NCBI RefSeq assembly: GCF_012328925.1
Contig: NZ_JAAXLS010000026.1
Coordinates: forward strand, 1 to 64,000
Reading direction: 5' to 3'
DNA: 64,000 nucleotides
From: Amycolatopsis acididurans
GTDB lineage: Bacteria; Actinomycetota; Actinomycetes; Mycobacteriales; Pseudonocardiaceae
Below, piece by piece: positions 33,047 through 41,309 of the stretch; the stretch's first letter is position 1, and each line of letters starts with the position of its first letter. The notes under the pieces were generated by a model. It ran no database searches. It saw only the letters and a list, made by a program, of their open reading frames with translations, and had not been told where the DNA came from. The position numbers were made by a program, and so were the translations under genes.

Positions 33047-34525
33047 TCAGCCGCGGTCCGCCGGGACCGCGGCGAGCTCGGCCCGCAGCGCCCGGCGCAA
33101 CAGCTTCCCGGTTTCGCTGTAGGGCAACGCATCGCGCTCGACCACAATGGACGGTGCACGCGAAGACCGCAGCCGCTGCGTGACCCACGTCCGCAGTTCG
33201 TCGGCGTCGGCGTGCCGCCCCGGCTCGAACACAACGGCGGCTGCCACCGTCTCACCCCATTCGGTGTCCGGTACGCCGACCACGGCCACCTCCGCCACCG
33301 CCGGATGGCGGAACAGCACGTCCTCGATCTCGCCCGGCGACATGTTCTCCCCGCCGCGCACGATCACGTCGTCCGCCCGGCCCTCGATGAACAGGTAGCC
33401 CTCGGCGTCGAGCCTGCCGTTGTCGTTGGTGCGGAACCATCCGTCGGCGTCGCGCGCGTCGGTGCCTTCGTACTCCCCCGCGACCTGCTCACCGCGGACG
33501 AACACCTCGCCGACCTCGCCCGCCGGTAGCACGCCGCCGTCGGCATCGCGAATCTCGATCTCCACGCCCGGTACCGCGCGCCCGACCGAGCCGAGCCGGG
33601 CCCGGACGGTGGGATCGCCGGACGCCGCGGCGGTCCGGTGGTCGGCCGGGCCGAGCAGCGCGATCGTCGAACTGGTCTCGGTCAGTCCGTAGGCGTTGAC
33701 GAAACCGACGTGCGGCAGCAGGGTCATGGCCCGTTCGACGACGGGAGTCGGCATCCGCCCGCCGCCGTAGGACAGGTGCCGCAGGTGCGGCAACTCGGTC
33801 CCGGTCTGCTCGAGCAGGTCGAGAATGCGGCCGAGCATCGTCGGCACGATCATCGCGTGCGTGACGCGTTCCCGCGCCGCGGTCTCCACCCACTGACGTG
33901 GCTCGAACTGGGGCAGGTACACCAGCCGCCGGCCCAGATACACATTGGACAGCACGGCCGCCATCCCGGCGATGTGGTACTGCGGCACGCTGACCAGCGC
34001 GGCCTCATCCGGCTCGGCGGCCATGAACTCCACTGTGGACAGAATGTAGGACACCAGGTTGTGGTGGCGCAGCAGCACCAGCTTCGGAGTTCCGGTCGTC
34101 CCGCTGGTGAACAACGCGATCGCGACCTCCGAGCCGCCGTCGCCGGGTTCGGCCGGAGCCGGGGCGAGCAACTCGCCTTCCGTCGCGAAATCCAGCTTCG
34201 GCACGCCCTCGATCCGCGGCCGGGTCCGCTCGTCGGCGACGACGACGGCGGGTGCCGCGCGAGCCAGCACCTCGCGGAGCCGGTCGTCGGCAAGCCGGTA
34301 GTTGACCGCGGTGAAGGGCACCTGGGCCAGCGCACTGCCGAACACCATCGCCGGGATGGCCTCGGAGTTGACGCCGGCAAGCACCAGCCGCCCCGCGCCC
34401 CGCGCGGTCAGCTGCCCGCCGACCGCGCGGGCCTGCTCGCGCAGTTCCGCGAAGGTCGTGTCGCCGACAGCACGCCGGTCCCCCGCCGAGTCGGCCGCCA
34501 TGTCCAGCAACATCGCGATGTTCAT
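33047..34525 (-). CDS. AMP-forming acyl-CoA ligase
   Basis: The 492-residue adenylate-forming enzyme has the ATP-binding P-loop ALFTSGTTGTPKLV, AYGLTETSSTIALLG, DGWFRTNDNGRLDAEGYLFI and the C-terminal catalytic Lys in LPYSETGKLLRRAL. It activates a carboxylic acid to its CoA thioester. It is the last of a fifteen-gene leftward operon, with its start overlapping the stop of the CoA-transferase by four bases. A second ligase of a different subgroup is encoded at 43070-44701, so the pathway may need two activation points or accept two acids. Confidence 0.85.
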   Translation of the reverse strand: MNIAMLLDMAADSAGDRRAVGDTTFAELREQARAVGGQLTARGAGRLVLAGVNSEAIPAMVFGSALAQVPFTAVNYRLADDRLREVLARAAPAVVVADERTRPRIEGVPKLDFATEGELLAPAPAEPGDGGSEVAIALFTSGTTGTPKLVLLRHHNLVSYILSTVEFMAAEPDEAALVSVPQYHIAGMAAVLSNVYLGRRLVYLPQFEPRQWVETAARERVTHAMIVPTMLGRILDLLEQTGTELPHLRHLSYGGGRMPTPVVERAMTLLPHVGFVNAYGLTETSSTIALLGPADHRTAAASGDPTVRARLGSVGRAVPGVEIEIRDADGGVLPAGEVGEVFVRGEQVAGEYEGTDARDADGWFRTNDNGRLDAEGYLFIEGRADDVIVRGGENMSPGEIEDVLFRHPAVAEVAVVGVPDTEWGETVAAAVVFEPGRHADADELRTWVTQRLRSSRAPSIVVERDALPYSETGKLLRRALRAELAAVPADRG

Positions 34526-36771
34526 CGCGCCACCACCTCCGCGTCGTGTTTCAGGACAACCCCTCGCTCCGCCAGTGCGGTGATCTCGCCGCTGTCGAAG
34601 CCCAGGTCGCGCAGCACCTCATCGGAGTGCTCCCCGAGGGCGGGCACGCTCTCCCCCACCGGTGTCGCGCTCCAGAAGCCGCCGACGACGTCGAGCGCGC
34701 CGTAGCCGGTGGTCCGCAGCGAACGGCTCATGCCGAGCGCACGGTGCGCCGGGTCGTCGAAGAAGGCGTCCATGCGGTCGAACTCGACCCGGGCGGCCGG
34801 AACCCCGGCGAGGCGTAGTTCGGCGAGCAGGTCGTCGACGGTCCGGTCGCGGAACGCTCGTGCGGGCGAGGCGGTGCCCGTCAGCCCGTACAACCGGGCC
34901 TGCTCGTCCTCGGTGAGGGCGGCGATCGCGACCCAGCCGTCGCGCACGGGCATGATCCGGTGCGCGGGCGAGACGCCGGTCTGCCCGGCGTCGATGCGAT
35001 CCACGCGAAGCGGCTCGCCGTCCAGTGGCACGGCGACCTCGCTCGCCATCGTCATGCCCGCCGCGAGCAGGGAGGTGGCCGCCTCACCGACGACACCGGT
35101 GCGCTCGCGCTGGACCAGCTGCAGCAACGCGCCGACCGTGGCGGCGAGTCCCGCTTGGACGTCCAGAATGGAGTTGCGCAGCCACATCGGGCCCGCGTCC
35201 GCACCCGCGTTCGCCCGCTCCCATCCGGTGAGCGCCTGCGCGGTCGGGTCGTAGCCAGGGTAGGCCGCGAACGGCCCTTCCTGGCCGTTGGCGCTGACGT
35301 GGCTGAACACGACGCGGGGGTTGATCGCCCGCAGGCCGGGGCCGTCGATGCCGAGCCTGGCGGCGGCACGCAGGCGCATGTTGTGCAGCACGATGTCCGC
35401 GCTCGCGATGAGCCGCCGCAGCGGTTCCGCCGCCTCCGGCGCCTTGAGGTCGAGCGCGATCGACCGCTTCCCGCGGTTCGAGCCCGCGAACTGGGTCAGG
35501 CCGCGCCCGCGGTCGCCGGAGCCCGGCTCGACCTTGACCACGTCGGCACCGAGATCGGCGAGGCACTGGGCACCGTAGGGACCGGCGACGACACTGCCGA
35601 AGTCGAGCGCGCGAAGTCCCTCCAGCGGCAGGGTCCGTGCGGCGGCGCGGGCCAGTCCGGGACGAGGGTCACCGAAGGCGGCGAGGACTTCGGCGAGGTC
35701 GCTCTCGCCGAGCCGGGGCGCGGGCGAGCGTAGGGCGCTCGGCGGGCTCGTCCGGATCGGCGGGCCGACCTGCAGGCACCGGCCGATCGCGGTGTCGTCG
35801 ACCTCGACCACGTAGCCGTTGACGCGCGCTTGGTCCTCGCTGAAGCAGTCGCCGAGGTCACGGATGCGCATGCACGGCACGTCGGCTTCGGCGAACTCCG
35901 CGCTCCAGTGCGCCGAGTCGTGCTGCCGGAACACCTCCTGCCATTCGTCCCGGTTCTCCGGCGTCACGCCGATCTCGGAGAGGTCCACTTTGTCCATGAC
36001 CGCGAGGGTTTCGAGGACCGGCGGCGATTCCAGCCAGCCGCCCATCGCACCGGCGAGCTGGATCCATTCGCCGTCGCCGCATTCGAAGATGCTCAGCGCC
36101 GCGTCCGGCCAGATCTTGGGCAGCGTGTGCCCGGTCAGGCCGGCGGGCAGGCGTTCGGCGCGCTGCCAGTACAGCGCCGCGGGCGCCAGCGCACCCTGGA
36201 AGACGCTCGTGTGCATGGCGGCCACCGTGCCGGTTCGCTCACGTTGCACGAGCCGGGCGAGCACACCGGCGGCCAGCAGATACCCGGCGCACCAGCTCGG
36301 GAACGGCATGCGGATGAACACCGGGCCAGCCCGGTTGCCCTGCTGCTCGTCCATGAATCCCTCGGCGGCCTGCACGAGCGAGTCGCTCGCCGCCCAGTCC
36401 TGGCGCGGGTGCCCCTCCGGATAGGCCGGCACCGTGCCGAGAATCAGGTGCGGGTGGCGGCGCGCCAACGAGTCCTCGTCGAGGCCGAGTGCACGGGCCT
36501 GCCCGATCGGCAGTGAATGCACGAGCACGTCCGCCCTGGCCAGCAGCTCGTCCAATGCGGACTGTCGCGTGGCATCGAGGACGACGCCGCGCTTGCCGCG
36601 GTTCCACGTCGCGAATCCGGCGGGCCACAGCCGTCGCGCCGGGTCCCCGCCGGGCCGCTCGACCTTGACGACCTCCGCCCCGGCCTCGGCCAGCAGGCGC
36701 GCCGCGAACGGGCCCGGGATCCCCTCGGCGAGTTCCACGACCCGCAGCCCCGCGAGTACCGACTCGGACAT
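34522..36771 (-). CDS. tandem (fused) class III CaiB/BaiF CoA-transferase
   Basis: The 749-residue protein is two CaiB/BaiF modules in series (about 1-370 and 385-745). Each starts with a GLRVVELAEGIPGPFAARLL or GLRALDFGSVVAGPYGAQCL segment, then GAEVVKVERPGGDP or GADVVKVEPGSGDRG, and ends its active-site region with QRERTG. In this family an Asp carries the acyl intermediate. The second module has it (SILDVQAGLAATVG), but the aligned position in the first is Ser (PFPSWCAGYLLAAG). So only the C-terminal half is likely catalytic. It moves CoA between acyl-CoA and a free acid. It lies two bases after the LTP gene. Confidence 0.85.
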   Translation of the reverse strand: MSESVLAGLRVVELAEGIPGPFAARLLAEAGAEVVKVERPGGDPARRLWPAGFATWNRGKRGVVLDATRQSALDELLARADVLVHSLPIGQARALGLDEDSLARRHPHLILGTVPAYPEGHPRQDWAASDSLVQAAEGFMDEQQGNRAGPVFIRMPFPSWCAGYLLAAGVLARLVQRERTGTVAAMHTSVFQGALAPAALYWQRAERLPAGLTGHTLPKIWPDAALSIFECGDGEWIQLAGAMGGWLESPPVLETLAVMDKVDLSEIGVTPENRDEWQEVFRQHDSAHWSAEFAEADVPCMRIRDLGDCFSEDQARVNGYVVEVDDTAIGRCLQVGPPIRTSPPSALRSPAPRLGESDLAEVLAAFGDPRPGLARAAARTLPLEGLRALDFGSVVAGPYGAQCLADLGADVVKVEPGSGDRGRGLTQFAGSNRGKRSIALDLKAPEAAEPLRRLIASADIVLHNMRLRAAARLGIDGPGLRAINPRVVFSHVSANGQEGPFAAYPGYDPTAQALTGWERANAGADAGPMWLRNSILDVQAGLAATVGALLQLVQRERTGVVGEAATSLLAAGMTMASEVAVPLDGEPLRVDRIDAGQTGVSPAHRIMPVRDGWVAIAALTEDEQARLYGLTGTASPARAFRDRTVDDLLAELRLAGVPAARVEFDRMDAFFDDPAHRALGMSRSLRTTGYGALDVVGGFWSATPVGESVPALGEHSDEVLRDLGFDSGEITALAERGVVLKHDAEVVAR

Positions 36772-36773
36772 GG

Positions 36774-37943
36774 TCACCTTCCGTCCACTGTGGAGAACAG
36801 CGCCACGCTGCTCAGTTCCGAGATGGGTCCACCGGAGACCAGGCACAGCTGCGCGTCCGGCACCGGGTTGCTGGATTCGCCCCGCAGCAGGCGGACCGCC
36901 TCGACCGCGTTGCCCATGCCGTGCAGGAAACCCTCGGCGAGATCGCCGCCACCGGTACAGATCGGCAGCTTCCCGTCCGGTGCGATCAGGTTCTCGAACG
37001 TCAGCACCTCGCCCGCGTTCTCCGCGGTGCAGAAACCGAGATCGATCAGCGCCGACACGGCGGGCCCGGTGAAGTTGACGTAGAGCTGCACGGCGTCGAT
37101 GTCGGCCGGGGTGGTGCCCGAACGCTCGAACACCCGCCGTCCGGCCGAGACCTGCGACGACGACGTGTACGGCTCGTGGTTTTCGTCCAGCTCGCCCCAC
37201 TTGGGCCCGTCCGCGCCGATCGCCGACGCCAGGAGGTGGACCGGCTTGTCCGTCAGGTCACGGGCGCGCTCGGCGGAGGTCAGGATGATCGCCGCCGCGG
37301 CGTCGTTCTCCCGCGAGGAATCGAACAGGCGCAACGGTTCCGCGATCCAGCGCGAGGATTCGTACTTCTCGTCGGTGAGCTCCATGCCGTGCCCGACCGC
37401 ATCCGGGTTCTTGCCCGCGTGGTGGTAGCAGGCCCGCGCGATGGCCCGCAACGCCGAAGGCGGCACCCCGTCGTGCTCGATCAGCCGCTGCGTGCGCAAT
37501 CCCAGTGCCTGTGCCGGGGAATCGACGCCGTGCGCGGCGTAGTGCGGCCCGAACACGCCCTGGCTGACGGCCTTGGCCAGCCGTCCGCTCGAGGATTCGG
37601 CGGTCGCGCGGTAGACGACGACGGTCTCCGCGTGCCCGGACAGGATCGCGGCCTCGGCCATGGCGATCGCTCCGGCGCTGCCGCCACCGCCGCCGCCCCA
37701 CACCAGGCTGGTCCACCGCAGTTCCCGGGTGCCCAGCGGCCCCGCGAGGCGTGTGCCCTCCTGGACATCGGCGCCGTAGGAACAGAAGCCGTCGATCTCG
37801 CTCGCCGGGATCCCCGCATCGGCCGCGGCCGCGTCGATCGCCTTGAGCAGAAGCTTACGCTCGGCGTCGGGCGACGTGCCGCGCTTGTGGTACGGCGTGA
37901 TGCCGATTCCCGCAACCGCCACACCGGCGGGCCGCTTGCTCAT
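36774..37943 (-). CDS. thiolase-fold lipid-transfer protein (LTP), probable aldolase subunit
   Basis: The 389-residue protein has the thiolase fold of SCP-x/Ltp proteins (VAVAGIGITPYHKRGTSPDA, SLVWGGGGGGSAGAIAMAEA, CTGGGDLAEGFLHGMGNAVE) but no Cys at the thiolase nucleophile position, which reads WGGGGGGSAGA. In steroid side-chain degradation, such Ltp proteins pair with a DUF35 protein to cleave a beta-hydroxyacyl-CoA by retro-aldol reaction. Here a DUF35 gene is immediately upstream (two bases between stop and start), which supports the same role. A paralogue is at 60797-61855. Confidence 0.82.
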   Translation of the reverse strand: MSKRPAGVAVAGIGITPYHKRGTSPDAERKLLLKAIDAAAADAGIPASEIDGFCSYGADVQEGTRLAGPLGTRELRWTSLVWGGGGGGSAGAIAMAEAAILSGHAETVVVYRATAESSSGRLAKAVSQGVFGPHYAAHGVDSPAQALGLRTQRLIEHDGVPPSALRAIARACYHHAGKNPDAVGHGMELTDEKYESSRWIAEPLRLFDSSRENDAAAAIILTSAERARDLTDKPVHLLASAIGADGPKWGELDENHEPYTSSSQVSAGRRVFERSGTTPADIDAVQLYVNFTGPAVSALIDLGFCTAENAGEVLTFENLIAPDGKLPICTGGGDLAEGFLHGMGNAVEAVRLLRGESSNPVPDAQLCLVSGGPISELSSVALFSTVDGR

Positions 37944-37945
37944 GG

Positions 37946-38365
37946 TCAGGACTCCTTCGTCCACGTCAGCACCGGCAGATCCGCCGTGCGCCCGGATGCC
38001 GCGACGAACGTGCCGCGCACCCGGTCGCCCACGCGAACGGCTCCGCCGGTCAGCAACCCGATCAGTCGTGCTCCGCCGGCCTGCGGCAGTTCGACCAGCA
38101 CGTTCTCGTAGGGCACGAGGTCGGCGTAGGCGGGCACGAACGGGTAGTGGGTGCGGATCCAGCTGAACACCGTGCCCACCGGCTCGACCGCCTCCCAGCC
38201 GAGGTCGTACGACCCGCACGCGGGGCAGCGCCAGTCCGGGGGCCAGGCCCAGCGGCGACACGAGTCGCAGCGCTGGATGCGCAGTTCGCGCTCACCGAGG
38301 CCCTCCCAGTAGGGCGCGTCGACCCGCTGCGAGAACTCCGCCGCGGCGTTGCGTTCCCCTGTCAT
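37946..38365 (-). CDS. DUF35 zinc-ribbon/OB-fold acyl-CoA-associated protein
   Basis: The 139-residue protein has the DUF35 layout: an N-terminal helix with YWEGLGERELRIQRCDSC, a zinc ribbon (CDSC and CPAC, near residues 37-55), then an OB-fold (GTVFSWIRTHYPFVPAYADL, GTFVAASGRTADLPVLTW). These proteins accompany thiolase-fold enzymes and complete the active site of the steroid aldolases. It overlaps the upstream ACAD gene by four bases and directly precedes the LTP gene. Confidence 0.82.
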   Translation of the reverse strand: MTGERNAAAEFSQRVDAPYWEGLGERELRIQRCDSCRRWAWPPDWRCPACGSYDLGWEAVEPVGTVFSWIRTHYPFVPAYADLVPYENVLVELPQAGGARLIGLLTGGAVRVGDRVRGTFVAASGRTADLPVLTWTKES

Positions 38366-39315
38366 GAGCCGTGCACCAGCACATCGCCGGACAGGTCGGC
38401 GAACAGACCCGCGAACGGCACGTCCTCGACGCTGCGCAGCAGCCGCGCCTGCGTCTGCGAACGGCCCCAGGGCAGTCGCCGGATCGGCTGGCTGCACCGG
38501 GACAGCCACGACAGGTCGGTCTCGTCGCAGAAGCCCATCGCCCCGAACATCTGGTGCCCGGTGCGGAACACGGTCTCCGCGACCTCGATCGCGGACATCC
38601 GCAGCGCCACCGCGTCCGCGGCCGCCCCCGGCTGTCCACTGAGGACGGACCACAACGTGTACTTCGCCAGCTCCTCGAAGCCCTGCAGGCTCGCCGCGGT
38701 GTCGGCGAGCTGGAACTGCAGCGCCTGGAAGGCCGCCAATGGCTTGCCGAACTGCTCACGATCCAGCAGGTGCCGCCGGGTCATCCGCAGCGCCTCCTCG
38801 GCCATGCCCAGCAGCACCCAGCACGGCAGGGTCAGCGCGAGCGGCGCGAGCCCCTCGTCCGCACCCCACTCGCCCACCTCGACCGGACAGGTCAGGGCAC
38901 CGAGCCGGGAGCCGACGCGCGGGCCCACCGAGACGACGGGCGCGCGCCGGCCGTCACCGTCGAGCGCGGTCCATCGCAGGTCCGGGTCCACGTCGGCCAG
39001 GTTGATCCGCGGATTCGGCAGCGGCACGACGGCGATCGCGTCGGCCCCGGTTCCTCCGGCGAGGCGCTCGGCCACCGGATACGGCAGCGCCCAGCGGCCC
39101 GCCGCGCGGCACACCACCGCGGCAGCCTCACCATCCACTTCGGACTCGCGGGGCCGCAGGTCCCAGATCCCGATGTCCTCCAGCAGTTTCCGGATCGCGT
39201 CCACCGGCGCACCGGCGTCGGCCTTCCGCGCGGGCTCGAATCCGCCGGCCTTCCGGAAGGCGCCTTCGAGGATGCCCTCCAGGTCCCGTGCCTCGTCGCT
39301 CAGCTCGGTCCTCAT
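38362..39315 (-). CDS. acyl-CoA dehydrogenase-like small subunit
   Basis: The 317-residue protein retains the C-terminal ACAD domain (RHLLDREQFGKPLAAFQALQ, FRTGHQMFGAMGFCDETDLS) with a reduced N-terminal region, as for the partner subunit of heterotetrameric dehydrogenases. It is coupled by ATGA overlaps to the larger ACAD gene upstream and the DUF35 gene downstream. The order ACAD-ACAD-DUF35-LTP parallels the side-chain-shortening genes of actinobacterial cholesterol catabolism, which is the main reason to think of a steroid- or terpenoid-like substrate. Confidence 0.82.
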   Translation of the reverse strand: MRTELSDEARDLEGILEGAFRKAGGFEPARKADAGAPVDAIRKLLEDIGIWDLRPRESEVDGEAAAVVCRAAGRWALPYPVAERLAGGTGADAIAVVPLPNPRINLADVDPDLRWTALDGDGRRAPVVSVGPRVGSRLGALTCPVEVGEWGADEGLAPLALTLPCWVLLGMAEEALRMTRRHLLDREQFGKPLAAFQALQFQLADTAASLQGFEELAKYTLWSVLSGQPGAAADAVALRMSAIEVAETVFRTGHQMFGAMGFCDETDLSWLSRCSQPIRRLPWGRSQTQARLLRSVEDVPFAGLFADLSGDVLVHGS

Positions 39316-40463
39316 TTCGCCCCCAGCAGGGTCCGCGAGAGCAGGATGCGCTGCACCTCGATGCTGCCGGACGCCACGGTCGCGGCCTGGGCGTAGCGCC
39401 AGTGGTCGTCCACCGCGCGCTCGAACAGCCTGGCCGGATCGCCCGCGCCCACGGCACGCTCCTCGATCATGTCCATCAGCACTTCCGCCACTTCCTGGTC
39501 CACCTGTGTCGCGACGATGCGGTACGCGGCCGCGTCGGCCGGATCGACGGTGCCCGTTTCCTGCTTCTCGATGACGCGGTATGCCAGCAGCCGCGCTTGC
39601 CTGGTGTGCACCAATGCCTTGGCCCACCGCTGTTTCAGCTCGACGGGGAACTCCTCCCACCGGTCGGCGAGCATCTCGCGCGCGAGGTTGAGCAGCCGGT
39701 CGCAACGCGCGTAGCGGGCGATGCCGACCCGTTCGTAGGCCAGCGCCTCCCGCACGATCGACCAGCCCTGGTCGACCTCACCCAGCACGTCCTGCTGGGT
39801 CACCGGCACGTCGTCGAAGTACACCTCGTTGAGGTGGTGCGGGCCGACCAGCGCCTTGATCGGCACCACCCTGATGCCCGCGCGGTCCATCGGCACCAGG
39901 AACACCGTGATGCCATGGTGTTTCTTGCTGCCCCGGCTGGTGCGGGCCAGCAGGAAGCACCACTGCGCCATCGTCGCGTAGGAGGTCCAGATCTTCTGGC
40001 CGCGTACCCTCCACCCGTCAGTGTCGGGCACCGCGGCGGTGCGCAGCGAGGCGAGGTCCGAACCGGCTTCCGGCTCCGAGAAGCCCTGGCACCAGATGAC
40101 CTGGCCGCGGGCGATGCTCTCGAGGTGCCGGGCCTTCTGTTCGGCGGTGCCGAAGCGCATGATGGCGGGTCCGACCCAGTTCACGCCCATGTACTGCGCG
40201 CCGCGGGGCTCGAAATGCGCCCACATCTCCTCGCGCATGATCGCCTGTTCCCATGGCGTGGACGCGGCGCCGCCGTACTCGACGGGCCAGGCGGGTGTCA
40301 GTTGTCCCTTGTCCGCGAGCAGTTTGCAGAAGTTCTGCGCCCGCTCCAGATCGCGCGGGTCGTTGGTGAACGCGCCGAGGTAGTCCCGCGGCATCGCCGA
40401 CCGCACGAGCTCGCGCAGTTCGCGGCGTAACTCCGCGCCACGCTCGGAATCATTGAAGTCCAC
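39312..40463 (-). CDS. acyl-CoA dehydrogenase, full-length subunit of a pair
   Basis: The 383-residue ACAD has TPAWPVEYGGAASTPWEQAI, WCQGFSEPEAGSDLASLRTA (FAD loop), VRGQKIWTSYATMAQWCFLL and the C-terminal QAATVASGSIEVQRILLSRT. It is predicted to oxidise a branched or bulky acyl-CoA together with the small subunit encoded next. It follows the mycofactocin-type SDR gene with 15 bp between stop and start. Confidence 0.85.
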   Translation of the reverse strand: MDFNDSERGAELRRELRELVRSAMPRDYLGAFTNDPRDLERAQNFCKLLADKGQLTPAWPVEYGGAASTPWEQAIMREEMWAHFEPRGAQYMGVNWVGPAIMRFGTAEQKARHLESIARGQVIWCQGFSEPEAGSDLASLRTAAVPDTDGWRVRGQKIWTSYATMAQWCFLLARTSRGSKKHHGITVFLVPMDRAGIRVVPIKALVGPHHLNEVYFDDVPVTQQDVLGEVDQGWSIVREALAYERVGIARYARCDRLLNLAREMLADRWEEFPVELKQRWAKALVHTRQARLLAYRVIEKQETGTVDPADAAAYRIVATQVDQEVAEVLMDMIEERAVGAGDPARLFERAVDDHWRYAQAATVASGSIEVQRILLSRTLLGAK

Positions 40464-40478
40464 AGGAACCTTCCCGTC

Positions 40479-41309
40479 TCACACGATGGCGAAGCCTGCG
40501 TCGACCGGGAGGGACACTCCGGTGACGTGCTTCGTGGCGTCGGACGCGAGCCAGAGGACGGCCGCGCTGATCTCTTCGGGTTTCAGCCGGCCCGCGTGCA
40601 TCGCGTCGCCGAAACCCGTCGCGACGCGTGCCTTGTTGTGCTCGACCCAGGTCCGCATCGCCGGGTTGTCGATCATCGGGGTGTCCACCGCGGTCGGGTG
40701 GACGCAGTTGACCCGGATGTCGTGCGGCCCGAGTTCGAGCGCGTAGGCGCGCATCAGGCCGACCTGGCCGTGTTTGGCCGCGGTGTAGGCGTCGCTTCGC
40801 GGGTCCCCGCGCGACATGCCCTTCAGCCCGGAAGTCGAGTTTATGAGGATGACGCTGCCGCCGCGGCCGCCGTCGATGAGCTCGGCCTTGGTCGCCTGGA
40901 TGGTGTTCCAGGCCCCGGTCAGGTTGACCGCGAGGTAGTCGTTCCAGATCTCGTTCGGCGTGTGCGTCTCGTGCTCGGGAAAGCCCTGGGCGATTCCGGC
41001 GTTGGCGATGACGATGTCCAGCCGTCCGAAGGCCGCCACGCCCTGCCGCACGGCTTCGCCGAGCTGTTCCGGTGACCGGACGTCGGCGACCACGCCGATC
41101 CCCTTGCCACCGGCTTCTTCCACCGCGGCGACCGTCTCCATGAGATCGTCCAATGCGGACATCGGGTAGGGCACGGTCGGGATCTGCGCGCAGCAGTCGG
41201 TGGCGATGACCGACACCCCGGCCCGCGCCAGTGCGATCGCGTGCGAACGTCCCTGCCCGCGCGCGGCACCGGTGATGAAGGCGACCTTGCCCGTCAGCTC
41301 GGTACTCAT
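40479..41309 (-). CDS. mycofactocin-coupled SDR-family oxidoreductase
   Basis: The 276-residue protein shows the marks of the mycofactocin-associated SDR group: GKVAFITGAARGQGRSHAIA, an insert after beta-2 (IATDCCAQIPTVPYPMSALD), ANAGIAQGFP, catalytic Ser in INSTSGLKGM, and Tyr-Lys in DAYTAAKHGQ. In this group the nicotinamide cofactor stays bound and the RiPP-derived redox cofactor mycofactocin takes the electrons. No mycofactocin biosynthesis genes are in the window. The stop overlap with the ALDH gene upstream (ATGA) suggests an alcohol-to-aldehyde-to-acid sequence. Confidence 0.8.
   Translation of the reverse strand: MSTELTGKVAFITGAARGQGRSHAIALARAGVSVIATDCCAQIPTVPYPMSALDDLMETVAAVEEAGGKGIGVVADVRSPEQLGEAVRQGVAAFGRLDIVIANAGIAQGFPEHETHTPNEIWNDYLAVNLTGAWNTIQATKAELIDGGRGGSVILINSTSGLKGMSRGDPRSDAYTAAKHGQVGLMRAYALELGPHDIRVNCVHPTAVDTPMIDNPAMRTWVEHNKARVATGFGDAMHAGRLKPEEISAAVLWLASDATKHVTGVSLPVDAGFAIV

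Noticed and set aside
36774..37943. Active thiolase
   Set aside because: The fold is a thiolase fold but the nucleophile Cys is missing at the expected WGGGGGG site, so a thiolytic activity is not supported; an aldolase-type role is preferred.
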